Of a stretch of 64,000 nt of DNA, positions 10,090-19,393 are shown piece after piece. Location: assembly GCF_900100305.1 (NCBI RefSeq), contig NZ_FNEY01000015.1, positions 1 through 64,000 of the forward strand, read 5' to 3'. Positions within the stretch are counted from its first letter, which is position 1. Every line of letters begins with the position of its first letter. This DNA is from Paracidovorax citrulli. Its GTDB lineage: Bacteria > Pseudomonadota > Gammaproteobacteria > Burkholderiales > Burkholderiaceae_C. The notes under the pieces are model-generated. The model had not been told where the DNA came from and made no database searches. It saw nothing but the letters and a program-made list of their open reading frames with translations. The position numbers were made by a program, and so were the translations under genes.

Positions 10090-10958
10090 CGGCGGGGCGC
10101 TTCAATCTCGCCTGCATGCGCGTGCTCGCCCGCCTGCCCCTGCCCGTGCTGCGGGCCCTGGGCTGGGTGCTGGGGCAGGTGATCTACGTGCTGGCCAAGC
10201 CGCGTCGCAAGATAGCGCTGCGCAACCTGGAGCTGTGCTTTCCCGAGGCGAGCGCCGCGCAGCGGCGAGCGTGGGCGCGCGAAACCTTCGTGCGCTTCTG
10301 CCAGGCCTGGCTGGACCGCAGCTGGCTCTGGATGGCACCACGGTCGGTGGTGGAAAAGCGCCTGGAAATCCACGGCGCGCTCGACGAACTCGAAGGCGAT
10401 ACACCCACGATCATCCTGGCGCCGCATTTCCTGGGCATGGACGCCGCGGGAACCGCGCTCACGCTGCAGACCGACCGGGCCTTCACCTCCATCTTCACCC
10501 CGCATCCCGATCCGGACATCGATGCCTGGCTGTTCGCGGGCCGCCAGCGCTTCGGCAACGTGCGCATGCTCAACCGGGGAGACGGCGTCAAGCCCATCCT
10601 GAGCGGGCTGCGCAAGGGGGGGCTGCTGTACCTGCTGCCGGACATGGATTTCGGGCCCAACGACTCGGTGTTCGTGCCCTTCTACGGCATGTCGGCCGCC
10701 ACCATCACTTCGCTGTCGCGCTTCGCGCGGCTGGGCCGGGCCAAGGTGGTGCCGCTCATCGGGCGCATCACGCCGCGCGGCTACAGCGCGGAAATGATGC
10801 CGGCCTGGCAGAACTACCCCACCGACGACATCGAGGCCGACACCGCCCGCATGAACCGCGAACTGCAGCAGTGGATCGACACCATGCCGGGCCAGTATTA
10901 CTGGGTGCACCGGCGCTTCAAGTCGCGTCCTGCGGGCGAGCCGTCCGTCTATCGCTGA
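10086..10958 (+). CDS. Lipid A biosynthesis acyltransferase (LpxL/HtrB family), copy 2
   Basis: 290 aa, starting inside the stop codon of copy 1 (ATGA overlap). It has the canonical HX4D motif (APHFLGMDAAG), family segments LRNLELCFPEASAAQRR and LLPDMDFGPNDSVFVPFYG, and the C-terminal PGQYYWVHRRFKSRP. The N-terminal helix LPVLRALGWVLGQVIYVLA anchors it. Copies 1 and 2 differ at the catalytic motif (HX4E versus HX4D), so they may add different chains or act at different positions on lipid A. Which is LpxL-like and which LpxM-like cannot be decided from motifs. Confidence 0.92.
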   Translation: MTAGRFNLACMRVLARLPLPVLRALGWVLGQVIYVLAKPRRKIALRNLELCFPEASAAQRRAWARETFVRFCQAWLDRSWLWMAPRSVVEKRLEIHGALDELEGDTPTIILAPHFLGMDAAGTALTLQTDRAFTSIFTPHPDPDIDAWLFAGRQRFGNVRMLNRGDGVKPILSGLRKGGLLYLLPDMDFGPNDSVFVPFYGMSAATITSLSRFARLGRAKVVPLIGRITPRGYSAEMMPAWQNYPTDDIEADTARMNRELQQWIDTMPGQYYWVHRRFKSRPAGEPSVYR

Positions 10959-10993
10959 AGCCGGCCGACCGCTGCCGTGCCTGGCAGCGGCAG

Positions 10994-11920
10994 CTACTGC
11001 TGGCGCGTCTCCTTCAGGAAATCCCCGATCTCGCGCGCCACGCGTTCCGGCTGCTCGTGCACGATCCAGTGCGACGCGCCCGGTACCGTGCGCAACCGCA
11101 GCGCTGGCACCCAGCGCTCCAGCCCGTCGAGCAGGCCCGGGCGCAGCGCCGGGTCTTCCAGGCCCCACAGCACCAGCGTGGGCAGGGTGATGCCGAGCAT
11201 GCCATCCGGCAGCTCGACGGCGGCCGCATGCGGCTCGCCCTCGCGCGGCGGCCGCAGCGGGCTGGCCCGGTAGTAGTTGCAGGGGCCCGTGAGGCCTTCG
11301 TCCCAGGTTGCGCGGTAGCGGCCCCGCAGCTCGGGCGTGAGCCATCCGGGGGCGCTCCCGTCGGGGCGGTCGAAAAAGCCGAAGAGCCGACGGTAGCCGT
11401 CCTCCGCCAGCAGGGCCTCGGCGTCGGGCCGGCAGAGGAAGTGCATGTATTCGCTGGCCTTTTGCTGCTCGGGGCTGTGCTGCAGTTCCCGCAGGAAGGT
11501 GCCGGGATGGGGCGAGTTCACGATCACCAGGCGCTCCAGCAGGTCGGGCCGCTGGTTCGCCAGGTTCCAGGCCACCGCTCCGCCCCAGTCGTGCGCGACC
11601 AGGGCGGCGAGCCGGCCGCCGGCTGCGGCGGGACCGCATTCCGCCTCGATGAGCGCTGCCAGATCCTGCACGAGGTGTTTGGCCCGGTAGGCCTCCACGG
11701 CCTGCGGGCTGCTGGAGGGCGCGAAGCCGCGCAGGAAGGGCGCCACGCAGCGGTAGGCACCGTTCTCGGGGCGTGCGAAATGCTCCAGCATCCCGTCCCA
11801 GATGAAGGCGCCCTCGGGGAAACCGTGCAGGAAAACCAGGACGGGGCGCCCGGCATCGCCGCGGGTGCGGCAGTGCAGGGTGATGCCGTGGGGCAGCGGG
11901 TGGAGCGTGGTGTCGGTCAT
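10994..11920 (-). CDS. Alpha/beta hydrolase, epoxide hydrolase-like
   Basis: About 308 aa from the ATG at 11920 (MTDTTLHPLPHG); an upstream ATG at 11944 would add eight residues. The fold is shown by HGFPEGAFIW (oxyanion hole HGFP), HDWGGAVAW with Asp as nucleophile, the acid in LWGLEDPAL and the His in PGASHWIVHEQP. An Asp nucleophile in HDWGG points to epoxide hydrolase or haloalkane dehalogenase rather than an esterase. The cap domain around residues 140-215 is Arg/Pro-rich. The substrate is unknown. It is convergent with lpxL copy 2 and shares its strand with engB. Confidence 0.8.
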   Translation of the reverse strand: MTDTTLHPLPHGITLHCRTRGDAGRPVLVFLHGFPEGAFIWDGMLEHFARPENGAYRCVAPFLRGFAPSSSPQAVEAYRAKHLVQDLAALIEAECGPAAAGGRLAALVAHDWGGAVAWNLANQRPDLLERLVIVNSPHPGTFLRELQHSPEQQKASEYMHFLCRPDAEALLAEDGYRRLFGFFDRPDGSAPGWLTPELRGRYRATWDEGLTGPCNYYRASPLRPPREGEPHAAAVELPDGMLGITLPTLVLWGLEDPALRPGLLDGLERWVPALRLRTVPGASHWIVHEQPERVAREIGDFLKETRQQ

Positions 11921-11969
11921 GTGCGCGGCGGTCCGTGGGGCCACCCGCGCGGATCGTCCGCGCGGGTCG

Positions 11970-12731
11970 TCAGGAGGTTGCGGAATCCTCGGGGCCGGGC
12001 GCGGGGTCGGCGGGCGGCTGCAGGCCCTCCTGCGGCCCGGCCGCTGCGGCCGGCGTCCCGTCCAGGGGGTGCGACCATTGCCACAGCAGTTGCGCGACCT
12101 CGTCCACGCCCTGCTTCTTGAGGGCCGAGAACATCTTCACCTCCCCGCCGCCCGCCTGCAGTCGCGTGATGGACAGCACCTTGGCCTGCTCGGCGCGCGT
12201 GAGCTTGTCGGCCTTGGTGAGCAGCACCAGGAATTTCAGGCCGGCTTCCACCCGGGGCCGCACCGCCTCCAGCAGCGCCTCGTCCAGCTCGGTCAGGCCC
12301 AGGCGCGGGTCGCACAGCAGCACGATGCCCGTGAGGCTCTCGCGGCTCACGAGGTAGTTCACCATCACCTGCTGCCAGCGCTGCTTGTCCGATCGCGACA
12401 CGGCCGCATAGCCGTAGCCGGGCAGGTCGGCCAGCACCGCGTCGGTCACGCCCTGGCGGCCCAGGGCGAACAGGTTGATGTGCTGCGTGCGCCCCGGCTT
12501 CTTGGAGGCGAACGCGAGCTGCTTTTGCTGCGTCAGCGTGTTGATGCAGGTGGACTTGCCCGCGTTGGAGCGCCCGACGAAGGCGAATTCGGGGACGTGG
12601 ATGGCCGGCAGGTGGTGCAGCTGCGCGGCGGTGGTGAGGAAGCGGGCCGTGTGCATCCATCCCACGGCGACCTTGGCGTCGGGTGCGGGCGGAAGCGAGC
12701 CAGCAACTGGCGCATGTGATGTAGTCGTCAT
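11970..12731 (-). CDS. engB: Ribosome biogenesis GTP-binding protein EngB/YsxC
   Basis: 253 aa. GTPase motifs in order: G1 GRSNAGKST, G2 around GRTQHINLF, G3 DLPGYGYA, G4 LLTKADKL, G5 FSALKKQG. It belongs to the TrmE-Era-EngA-EngB superfamily and helps assemble the 50S subunit. The C-terminal ~35 residues (Pro/Ala/Gly-rich) are an extension of low complexity common in high-GC members. It is divergent from the cytochrome c4 gene, as in many Burkholderiales. Confidence 0.95.
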   Translation of the reverse strand: MTTTSHAPVAGSLPPAPDAKVAVGWMHTARFLTTAAQLHHLPAIHVPEFAFVGRSNAGKSTCINTLTQQKQLAFASKKPGRTQHINLFALGRQGVTDAVLADLPGYGYAAVSRSDKQRWQQVMVNYLVSRESLTGIVLLCDPRLGLTELDEALLEAVRPRVEAGLKFLVLLTKADKLTRAEQAKVLSITRLQAGGGEVKMFSALKKQGVDEVAQLLWQWSHPLDGTPAAAAGPQEGLQPPADPAPGPEDSATS

Positions 12732-12823
12732 AAATGGGGGTTAGCAGGGAGACGCCCGCGAAGTGCCGCATTGTAAGATTGACGGGCTTTGCGGCCCCCC
12801 TTCTACAACACAGAACCCCCGAT

Positions 12824-13462
12824 ATGAAGAAACTGCTTGCTCCCATGCTGATGGCTGCCGCGCTGGCGGTGGCCGCCTTCCCGGCCTCGGCCCAGGCACC
12901 CGCGGCGGGACAGAAGGCGGGCAAGCCGGACCTGGTCAAGGGCGAGGCCGGCTTCGCCACGGTGTGCGCGGCCTGCCATGCGGCCGACGGCAACTCCACC
13001 ATCGTGGCCAACCCCAAGCTGGCGCAGCAGCACCCCGAATACCTCGTCAAGCAGCTGCAGGAGTTCAAGTCCGGCAAGCGCAGCGACCCGGTGATGCAGG
13101 GCATCGCCGCCACGTTGTCGGAAGACGACATGCGCAACATCGCCTGGTGGGCGGCCGGCAAGCAGGCCAAGCCCGGCTTCGCCAAGGACAAGGACCTCGT
13201 CGCGCTGGGCGAGCGCATCTACCGTGGCGGCATCGCCGACCGCAACATCGCCGCCTGCGCGGGCTGCCACAGCCCCAACGGAGCCGGCATCCCGGCCCAG
13301 TACCCGCGCCTGTCGGGCCAGCATGCCGACTACACGGCCAAGCAGCTGGCCGCGTTCCGCGACGGCAAGCGCGCCAACAGCGTGCAGATGACCCAGGTCG
13401 CCGCCAAGCTCAACGACCGCGAGATCCGCGCCGTGGCGGACTACATCGCCGGCCTGCGCTGA
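12824..13462 (+). CDS. Cytochrome c4, diheme
   Basis: 212 aa with a Sec signal peptide (MKKLLAPMLMAAALAVAAF, cleavage after ASA). Two heme c motifs, CAACH near residue 47 and CAGCH near 146, lie in two homologous halves, as in cytochrome c4. It carries electrons in the periplasm, usually from the bc1 complex to terminal oxidases. The start is the ATG at 12824, since the longer frame from 12734 would have to pass through the promoter region. The ResB-CcsA heme attachment system follows directly, which fits its need for covalent heme. Confidence 0.93.
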   Translation: MKKLLAPMLMAAALAVAAFPASAQAPAAGQKAGKPDLVKGEAGFATVCAACHAADGNSTIVANPKLAQQHPEYLVKQLQEFKSGKRSDPVMQGIAATLSEDDMRNIAWWAAGKQAKPGFAKDKDLVALGERIYRGGIADRNIAACAGCHSPNGAGIPAQYPRLSGQHADYTAKQLAAFRDGKRANSVQMTQVAAKLNDREIRAVADYIAGLR

Positions 13463-13510
13463 ACTCCTTCCTCCCCGCGCACCCTGCGGGAATCCCGGGA
13501 GCCCCGGCGC

Positions 13511-13579
13511 TTGATTTGCGTCAAAATCCCCCCGGTTGGCCCCCCGGCCTTCCGGAACCTGCCGCCGATAATCACACCC
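13511..13579 (+). promoter_or_regulatory. FNR/ANR-type site and -10 element upstream of resB
   Basis: TTGATTTGCGTCAA at 13511-13524 matches the FNR/ANR half-site pair TTGAT-N4-ATCAA with one mismatch. GATAAT at 13567-13572 is a good -10, which would put the start site near 13579, about 61.5 bases from the centre of the box, the usual class I spacing. No -35 hexamer is visible, as expected of an activated promoter. The hairpin at 13586-13614 lies just inside the predicted transcript. Confidence 0.4.
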
Positions 13580-13585
13580 AAGACG

Positions 13586-13630
13586 GGCGGGCCCATCTGA
13601 ACGGATGGCCCGCCTTTTCCGTTTTCAGGG
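13586..13630 (+). terminator. Intrinsic terminator after cytochrome c4
   Basis: GGCGGGCCCATC (13586-13597) pairs with GATGGCCCGCC (13604-13614), with one bulge, and is followed by TTTTCCGTTTTC. It should end the cytochrome c4 transcript. It sits between the predicted FNR-type promoter and resB, so it could also act on transcripts from that promoter. Confidence 0.7.
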
Positions 13631-13684
13631 CCCTGCCGCTCCCATCCTCCCCGCCAGCCGCACGCTTTCCGCCTGTCCGTTTCC

Positions 13685-15883
13685 ATGTCCGACACCGTCC
13701 ACGGCCACCCGCATTCGTCCCGCACAGCACCCGCGCGGGCCCTGGTCGAGCTGCTGTCGTCCATGCGTTTCGCGATCTCGCTGCTCACGGTGATCTGCAT
13801 CGCCTCGGTGATCGGCACCGTGCTCAAGCAGCACGAGCCCGCGGCGAACTACGTGAACCAGTTCGGGCCCTTCTGGTCCGAGCTGTTCCTGGCACTGCGG
13901 CTGAATGCGGTGTACAGCGCGTGGTGGTTCCTGCTGATCCTCGCCTTTCTGGTGACCAGCACTTCGCTGTGCATTGCCCGCAACGCGCCGCGCTATCTCG
14001 CCGACCTGCGCAGCTACAAGGAAAACGTCCGGGAGCAGAGCCTGAAGGCCTTCCACCACCGCGCGCACGCGGTGCTCGGCGCCGAGGCGCCGGAAGCCGC
14101 GGCACGGCGCATCGGGGGGCTGCTGGCCGGCGGCGGCTGGAAGGTCCGCCTGCAGCAGCGTGACACCGCCGCCGGGCCGGGAACGGGGTGGATGGTGGCC
14201 GCCAAGGCGGGGGCCGCCAACAAGATCGGCTATATCGCCGCGCACAGCGCCATCGTGCTCATCTGCCTGGGGGGCCTGCTGGACGGCGACCTGATCGTGC
14301 GCGCCCAGATGTGGCTCGGGGGCAAGGCGCCGTACACTGGCGGAGGGATGGTTTCCGAGGTGGGGGCGGAGCACCGGCTCTCCGAACGCAATCCCACCTT
14401 CCGGGGCAATCTGTTCGTGGCCGAGGGCACCCAGTCCGGCACCGCCATCCTGAACCAGTCCGACGGCGTGCTGCTGCAGGAGCTTCCGTTTTCCATCGAA
14501 CTGAAGAAATTCATCGTGGAGCACTACTCCACCGGCATGCCCAAGCTCTTCGCGAGCGAGATCGTCATCCACGACAAGGCCACGGGCGAATCCGTGCCCG
14601 CCCGCGTGGAAGTGAACCACCCCGCCAGCTACCGCGGCATCGAGATCTACCAGTCGAGCTTCGACGACGGCGGCTCCCTGCTCAAGCTGCGGGCCGTGCC
14701 CATGGCGCCGGGCGTGCGGCCGTTCGAGGTGGAAGGAACCGTGGGCGGCTCCACGCGCATCGAGCGCGCCGGCACCGGGGACAAGGGTGCGGATGCCGGG
14801 CAGGCCCTCACGCTGGAATTTACGGGGCTGCGCACCATCAACGTCGAGAACTTCGGCGCTGTACCTGGGACTGGCGGTTCCGGCGCGGATGTGCGCAAGG
14901 TGGACCTGCGGCATTCCATCGAGTCGCGCCTCGGGGCTGGCAACAAGACCGCCACGCCGAAAGAGCTGCGCAACGTCGGCCCGAGCGTCACCTACAAGCT
15001 GCGCGACGCCGCCGGCCAGGCGCGCGAATTCCACAACTACATGCTGCCGGTGGACACTGGCGACGGCCAGCCGGTGTTCCTGCTGGGCGTGCGGGAGACC
15101 CCGGCCGACCCCTTCCGGTTCCTGCGCGTGCCAGTGGATGACCAGGGCCGAATGGATGGCTTCCTGCGCATGCGCATGGCGCTGGCCGACCCTGCACTCC
15201 GCGAGCAGGCGGTGCGGCGCTACGTGGCCCATGCGGTGGACGGCTCCCGGCCCGAACTGGCCGATCAGCTGGCGCAGTCCACGCTGCGCGCACTGTCGAT
15301 CTTCGCCGGTGCCGCGGAGCCCGGCAAGACTGCCGCGGGCAGCCCGCAGCGCGGCGGGCTGCAGGCCATCTCGGAATTCATGGAGGCGAACGTGCCTTCC
15401 GCCGAGCGCGAGCGGGCCGGCGAGGTGCTGATCCGCATCCTGAACGGCGCGCTGTTCGAGCTCGCCCAGCTGACGCGCGAGCGCGCGGGCCTCGCCCCCC
15501 TGCCGCAGGACGAGGCCACCCGCGCCTTCATGACGCAGGCCGTGCTGTCGCTCAGCGATGCCCAGGCCTATCCCGCGCCGATGGCGTTCGAACTGGCGGA
15601 TTTCAAGCAGGTGCAGGCCAGCGTGTTCCAGGTGGCGCGCGCCCCGGGAAAGAACGTGGTGTACCTGGGCTGCGCGCTGCTGATCCTGGGCGTGTTCGCG
15701 ATGCTCTACGTGCGCGAGCGGCGCGTATGGGTGTGGCTGGCGCCGGCCGGGAACGGCGACGGGGCCGACGCCACCATGGCACTGTCCACCAACCGCAAGA
15801 CCCTGGACGGCGACCGCGAATTCGCCCGGCTCACCGAGAAACTCATCGGGGCCCGGCCCCACCACGGAGGCATCACCGCATGA
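13685..15883 (+). CDS. resB: Cytochrome c biogenesis protein ResB (Ccs1)
   Basis: 732 aa, membrane protein of system II heme attachment. Family features are LLSSMRFAISLLTVICIASVIGT (first helix), the WSELFLALRLNAVYSAWWFLLI helix pair, the CIARNAPRYLADLRSYKENV stretch, a large periplasmic domain (residues ~210-640) and a last helix near NVVYLGCALLILGVFAMLYVRE. ResB and CcsA together export and ligate heme to apocytochromes. It overlaps ccsA by ATGA. The ORF is full length for the betaproteobacterial version. Confidence 0.95.
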   Translation: MSDTVHGHPHSSRTAPARALVELLSSMRFAISLLTVICIASVIGTVLKQHEPAANYVNQFGPFWSELFLALRLNAVYSAWWFLLILAFLVTSTSLCIARNAPRYLADLRSYKENVREQSLKAFHHRAHAVLGAEAPEAAARRIGGLLAGGGWKVRLQQRDTAAGPGTGWMVAAKAGAANKIGYIAAHSAIVLICLGGLLDGDLIVRAQMWLGGKAPYTGGGMVSEVGAEHRLSERNPTFRGNLFVAEGTQSGTAILNQSDGVLLQELPFSIELKKFIVEHYSTGMPKLFASEIVIHDKATGESVPARVEVNHPASYRGIEIYQSSFDDGGSLLKLRAVPMAPGVRPFEVEGTVGGSTRIERAGTGDKGADAGQALTLEFTGLRTINVENFGAVPGTGGSGADVRKVDLRHSIESRLGAGNKTATPKELRNVGPSVTYKLRDAAGQAREFHNYMLPVDTGDGQPVFLLGVRETPADPFRFLRVPVDDQGRMDGFLRMRMALADPALREQAVRRYVAHAVDGSRPELADQLAQSTLRALSIFAGAAEPGKTAAGSPQRGGLQAISEFMEANVPSAERERAGEVLIRILNGALFELAQLTRERAGLAPLPQDEATRAFMTQAVLSLSDAQAYPAPMAFELADFKQVQASVFQVARAPGKNVVYLGCALLILGVFAMLYVRERRVWVWLAPAGNGDGADATMALSTNRKTLDGDREFARLTEKLIGARPHHGGITA

Positions 15884-17214
15884 ACACGGCGACCACCACC
15901 ATCACCCTGAGCGAAGGCTATTTCGCGCGCCGCAACTGGTTCGACTGGGTGTTCGCGGCCATCGTGGCGGCGGGCGGCCTCTATGCCCTGCAGCGCTACG
16001 GCGCCTTCATGGATGTGTACGAGAAGGGCATCCTGCTCGGTGCCATCCCCTGCACGGTCTGGCTGGGATGGTTCTGGCGTCCGCTGCGCACGCTGATGCT
16101 GGCGGTGGCGGCGTTCGCGTTGCTCGCCATCGGCCTCTACCAGCAGGACGGCGCGGGCAGCCTCGCGCGCGCGGATACCGTGTTCGGTCTCAAGTACTTC
16201 CTCTCCAGCCAGTCCGCCATCCTCTGGATGAGCATGCTGTTCTTCATCAGCACGGTCTTCTACTGGCTGGGCATGTTCGCCCGGGGCGAGCGCGGCACGC
16301 TCTCCCTGCTGGGCTCGCGCATCGCCTGGGTGGCGATCGCCATGGCGCTGATCGGCACGCTGGTGCGCTGGTACGAGAGCTACCTCATCGGGCCGGACAT
16401 CGGCCACATCCCCGTGAGCAACCTCTACGAGGTCTTCGTGCTCTTCTGCTGGATGACGGCCGCGTTCTATCTCTATTACGAGGAGCAGTACGCGACGCGC
16501 GCGCTCGGCGGCTTCGTCATGCTGGTGGTCAGCGCGGCCGTGGGATTCCTGCTCTGGTACACCGTCGTGCGGGAAGCCCACGAGATCCAGCCCCTGGTGC
16601 CGGCCTTGAAGAGCTGGTGGATGAAGCTGCACGTGCCTGCCAACTTCATCGGCTACGGCACGTTCGCGCTGGCCGCCATGGTCGCGTTCGCTTACCTCGT
16701 CAAGCAACAAGCCGGCGAGACGCGGTGGTGGAAGCTCGCGCCGCTGTGGATGCTGGGTGTGGTGCTGTGCTTCGAGCCCATCGTGTTCCGCCAGAGCGCG
16801 GCCGAGAACGGCGGCAGCTACTGGATGGTGTATTTCGGCATTTCCGCGCTCATCGTCGCCGGCATCCTCCTGGGCCGCCGGCGCATCGCCGAGCGCCTGC
16901 CGTCCTTCGAGGTGCTCGACGACGTGATGTACAAGGCCATCGCCGTCGGCTTCGCCTTCTTCACCATCGCCACCGTGCTGGGTGCCCTCTGGGCGGCCGA
17001 GGCCTGGGGCGGTTACTGGAGCTGGGATCCGAAGGAGACCTGGGCGCTCATCGTCTGGCTCAACTATGCGGCCTGGCTGCACATGCGGCTGATGAAGGGG
17101 TTGCGCGGCACGGTGTCGGCCTGGTGGGCGCTGGTGGGCCTCGGGGTGACCACCTTCGCGTTCCTGGGGGTCAACATGTGGCTCTCCGGGCTGCACAGCT
17201 ACGGAACGTTGTAG
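15880..17214 (+). CDS. ccsB: Cytochrome c biogenesis protein CcsA/CcsB (ResC)
   Basis: 444 aa from the ATG at 15880, with GGAGG 8 bases upstream; it starts inside the resB stop codon. It is a polytopic membrane protein with the heme-binding WWD motif at WGGYWSWDPKETW (residues ~375-390) and flanking conserved histidines (KLHVPANFIGYG and LHMRLMK). It handles heme delivery to the periplasm for cytochrome c. Names differ among authors (CcsA, CcsB, ResC). It is partner to the preceding ResB and probably serves the cytochrome c4 upstream. Confidence 0.95.
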   Translation: MNTATTTITLSEGYFARRNWFDWVFAAIVAAGGLYALQRYGAFMDVYEKGILLGAIPCTVWLGWFWRPLRTLMLAVAAFALLAIGLYQQDGAGSLARADTVFGLKYFLSSQSAILWMSMLFFISTVFYWLGMFARGERGTLSLLGSRIAWVAIAMALIGTLVRWYESYLIGPDIGHIPVSNLYEVFVLFCWMTAAFYLYYEEQYATRALGGFVMLVVSAAVGFLLWYTVVREAHEIQPLVPALKSWWMKLHVPANFIGYGTFALAAMVAFAYLVKQQAGETRWWKLAPLWMLGVVLCFEPIVFRQSAAENGGSYWMVYFGISALIVAGILLGRRRIAERLPSFEVLDDVMYKAIAVGFAFFTIATVLGALWAAEAWGGYWSWDPKETWALIVWLNYAAWLHMRLMKGLRGTVSAWWALVGLGVTTFAFLGVNMWLSGLHSYGTL

Positions 17215-17292
17215 CGCGGGATGAGTCTCTCGGAGGGTTCGGCGCGTATAACCGGGGGCTTCCCCCCAGGGCGCCCCTACCGAGGACCATCC

Positions 17293-18288
17293 ATGCTCAT
17301 CCGCAACCACGACGACGGCTTTCTCCACCCCACCGGCAGCGAGATCACCCCGCGCTCGGTTTATGAGGGGCGCCGCGACCTCATGAAGCTGATGGCCGCG
17401 GGTGCGGCCGGTGCCGCCCTGGCATCCTGGGCCGGCCGGGAAGCCCTGGCCCAGACGGCCCGCCCGGGAAAGCTGGCCGCCCTGGCGGCGGTTCCCAGCA
17501 AGGTGGCGGGCGCCACCACCATCGAGAAGCTGACAGAGTACAAGGACGCCAGCACCTACAACAACTTCTACGAATTCGGCGTGGACAAGAGCGATCCCGC
17601 GCGCAACGCGCACACGCTGAGGACTTCGCCATGGACGGTGGAGGTCGAGGGCCTCGTCAACAAGCCCGGCAAGTTCGCCATCGAGGACCTGCTCAAGCTC
17701 AGCCCGCAGGAAGAGCGCATCTACCGGCTGCGCTGCGTCGAGGGCTGGTCGATGGTCATCCCCTGGGTGGGTTACTCGCTCGCAGAACTCATCAAGCGCG
17801 TCGAGCCCCAGGGCAGCGCCAAGTACGTCGAGTTCGTGACCCTGGCCGACAAGCAGACCATGCCCTACGTGGGCCGGCCCGTTCTGGACTGGCCTTACAC
17901 GGAAGGCCTGCGCATGGACGAGGCCATGCATCCGCTCACGCTGCTCGCCTTCGGCATGTACGGCGAAGTCCTGCCCAACCAGAACGGTGCGCCCGTGCGC
18001 CTCGTGGTGCCCTGGAAGTACGGTTTCAAGAGCGCCAAGAGCCTGGTCAAGATCCGCTTCGTCGAGAAGGAGCCCGGCACGGCCTGGAACAAGGCGGCGA
18101 AGCAGGAGTATGGTTTCTATTCCAACGTGAACCCCAATGTGGACCATCCGCGCTGGAGCCAGGCGACGGAACGCCGCATCGGCGAGGACGGCCTGTTCGC
18201 CAAGAAGCGCAAGACGCTGATGTTCAACGGCTACGAAGCGCAGGTCGGCCAGCTCTACGCGGGCATGGATCTCAAGAAGTTCTACTGA
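17293..18288 (+). CDS. msrP: Protein-methionine-sulfoxide reductase catalytic subunit MsrP
   Basis: 331 aa from the ATG at 17293. A twin-arginine signal ([23 protein letters not shown], cut after ALA) sends the folded molybdopterin enzyme to the periplasm. The Mo-ligating Cys is in [15 protein letters not shown]. It reduces oxidised methionines in periplasmic proteins, with electrons from MsrQ and the respiratory chain. The C-terminus ends [11 protein letters not shown] as in family members. msrQ follows after 72 bases. Both stand next to cytochrome c maturation genes, but their function is independent of heme c. Confidence 0.95.
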   Translation: MLIRNHDDGFLHPTGSEITPRSVYEGRRDLMKLMAAGAAGAALASWAGREALAQTARPGKLAALAAVPSKVAGATTIEKLTEYKDASTYNNFYEFGVDKSDPARNAHTLRTSPWTVEVEGLVNKPGKFAIEDLLKLSPQEERIYRLRCVEGWSMVIPWVGYSLAELIKRVEPQGSAKYVEFVTLADKQTMPYVGRPVLDWPYTEGLRMDEAMHPLTLLAFGMYGEVLPNQNGAPVRLVVPWKYGFKSAKSLVKIRFVEKEPGTAWNKAAKQEYGFYSNVNPNVDHPRWSQATERRIGEDGLFAKKRKTLMFNGYEAQVGQLYAGMDLKKFY

Positions 18289-18360
18289 TCCGTGGGGCGC
18301 CGCCATCCACACGGTGCCTCGGCCGGATGCGGCCGGCCTGCTGGCTTCCTGTAGACCTCC

Positions 18361-18981
18361 ATGAAAAAACTATTGCTGCACCCCGCCGCCAAGCCGGCGG
18401 TCTTCACGATCTGCCTGCTGCCCTTCGCCTGGCTCGTCTATGGGGTGGTCACCGACCGCCTGGGCCCCAACCCCGCCGAAGCGCTCATCCGCGCCTCCGG
18501 CGACTGGGCCCTGCGCGGCCTGTGGATCGCGCTCGCCGTCACGCCGCTGCGCATGCTCACCGGCATGCCGGCACTGGCGCGGTTCCGCCGCATGATCGGG
18601 CTGTTCGCGTTCTTCTACGCGCTGGTGCACCTGCTGTGCTACGCGTGGCTGGACATGGGCTTCGACGTGCCGGAGATCGCACGCGACATCGCCAAGCGGC
18701 CCTTCATCCTCGTCGGCATGCTCGCCTTCGCGCTGCTGCTGGTGCTCGCGGCCACCTCGTTCAACCGGGCCATCCGCTGGCTCGGCGGCAAGCGCTGGCA
18801 GGCCCTGCACCGCGCCGTCTACGTGGCCTCGGCCCTGGCGCTGCTGCATTTCTTCTGGATGCGTGCGGGAAAGAACTTCTTCGGCGAAGTCGCCATTTAC
18901 GCGGCCATCCTGGCCGCGCTGCTGGGATGGCGCATCTGGAAGGCACTGCGCGGTGCGCGTGCTGCGAGGGCGGCGGCGTGA
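18361..18981 (+). CDS. msrQ: Protein-methionine-sulfoxide reductase heme-binding subunit MsrQ
   Basis: 206 aa, about six membrane helices (for example PAVFTICLLPFAWLVYGVV and PFILVGMLAFALLLVLAATS). The ferric reductase-like core has candidate heme histidines in ALVHLLCYAWLD, HRAVYVASALALLHFFW. It binds heme b and passes electrons from the quinone pool or flavins to MsrP. Length matches YedZ. It is the last gene of the resB-ccsA-msrPQ run; the two minus-strand genes after it are of different character. Confidence 0.95.
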   Translation: MKKLLLHPAAKPAVFTICLLPFAWLVYGVVTDRLGPNPAEALIRASGDWALRGLWIALAVTPLRMLTGMPALARFRRMIGLFAFFYALVHLLCYAWLDMGFDVPEIARDIAKRPFILVGMLAFALLLVLAATSFNRAIRWLGGKRWQALHRAVYVASALALLHFFWMRAGKNFFGEVAIYAAILAALLGWRIWKALRGARAARAAA

Positions 18982-18982
18982 G

Positions 18983-19393
18983 TCAGGGCTTGGCGCTGAG
19001 GCAACCTGGTACCTGACCCACTATCGGGCACTCTGAGGGGATGTTTTCGAAGACGACTCCGAGGCCTGCATAAACTTTGTTGGCCTGCATGGGGGGGTCG
19101 AGATACCAGTCGATCGCACCGATTCCAGGCTCAAGATCAACCACCTTGCTTTCGCCGAGCAGTTTCTTGTGGTTTACCTCGTACAGGCGGAAGATGCCTG
19201 GGTCTCTTTGATCGTGATGCACGATGCGTTGCCACAGCGATGCTTCGTAGATCTCCAGCCGATACACGTAGTGAGGGCTGTTGTAAGTCATGAAGAGTGT
19301 CGGCCTCGTTGCATACCAGCCCAGCACCAAGCAGGCATTCAGCGCCAAGCACCAGACGATGCAGGGCACACTCTTAAGGTTGGCAAGCTTCAT
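18983..19393 (-). CDS. Small membrane-anchored protein, DUF6201-like, paired with the DUF6402 gene
   Basis: 136 aa from the ATG at 19393, overlapping the stop of the DUF6402 gene (ATGA). An N-terminal helix (SVPCIVWCLALNACLVLGWYA) anchors a C-terminal domain of ~100 residues (HYVYRLEIYEASLWQRIVHH, IFRLYEVNHKKLLGESKVVD) probably facing the periplasm. The pattern recalls DUF6201, but I hold this loosely. Base use is AT-richer than in neighbouring msrQ. Tight coupling downstream of a DUF6402 gene suggests that it acts with, or protects against, that protein; this is inference. Confidence 0.6.
   Translation of the reverse strand: MKLANLKSVPCIVWCLALNACLVLGWYATRPTLFMTYNSPHYVYRLEIYEASLWQRIVHHDQRDPGIFRLYEVNHKKLLGESKVVDLEPGIGAIDWYLDPPMQANKVYAGLGVVFENIPSECPIVGQVPGCLSAKP

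Noticed and set aside
15706-18312. 868-codon minus-strand frame opposite ccsA and msrP
   Set aside because: Antisense shadow of two well-defined genes.
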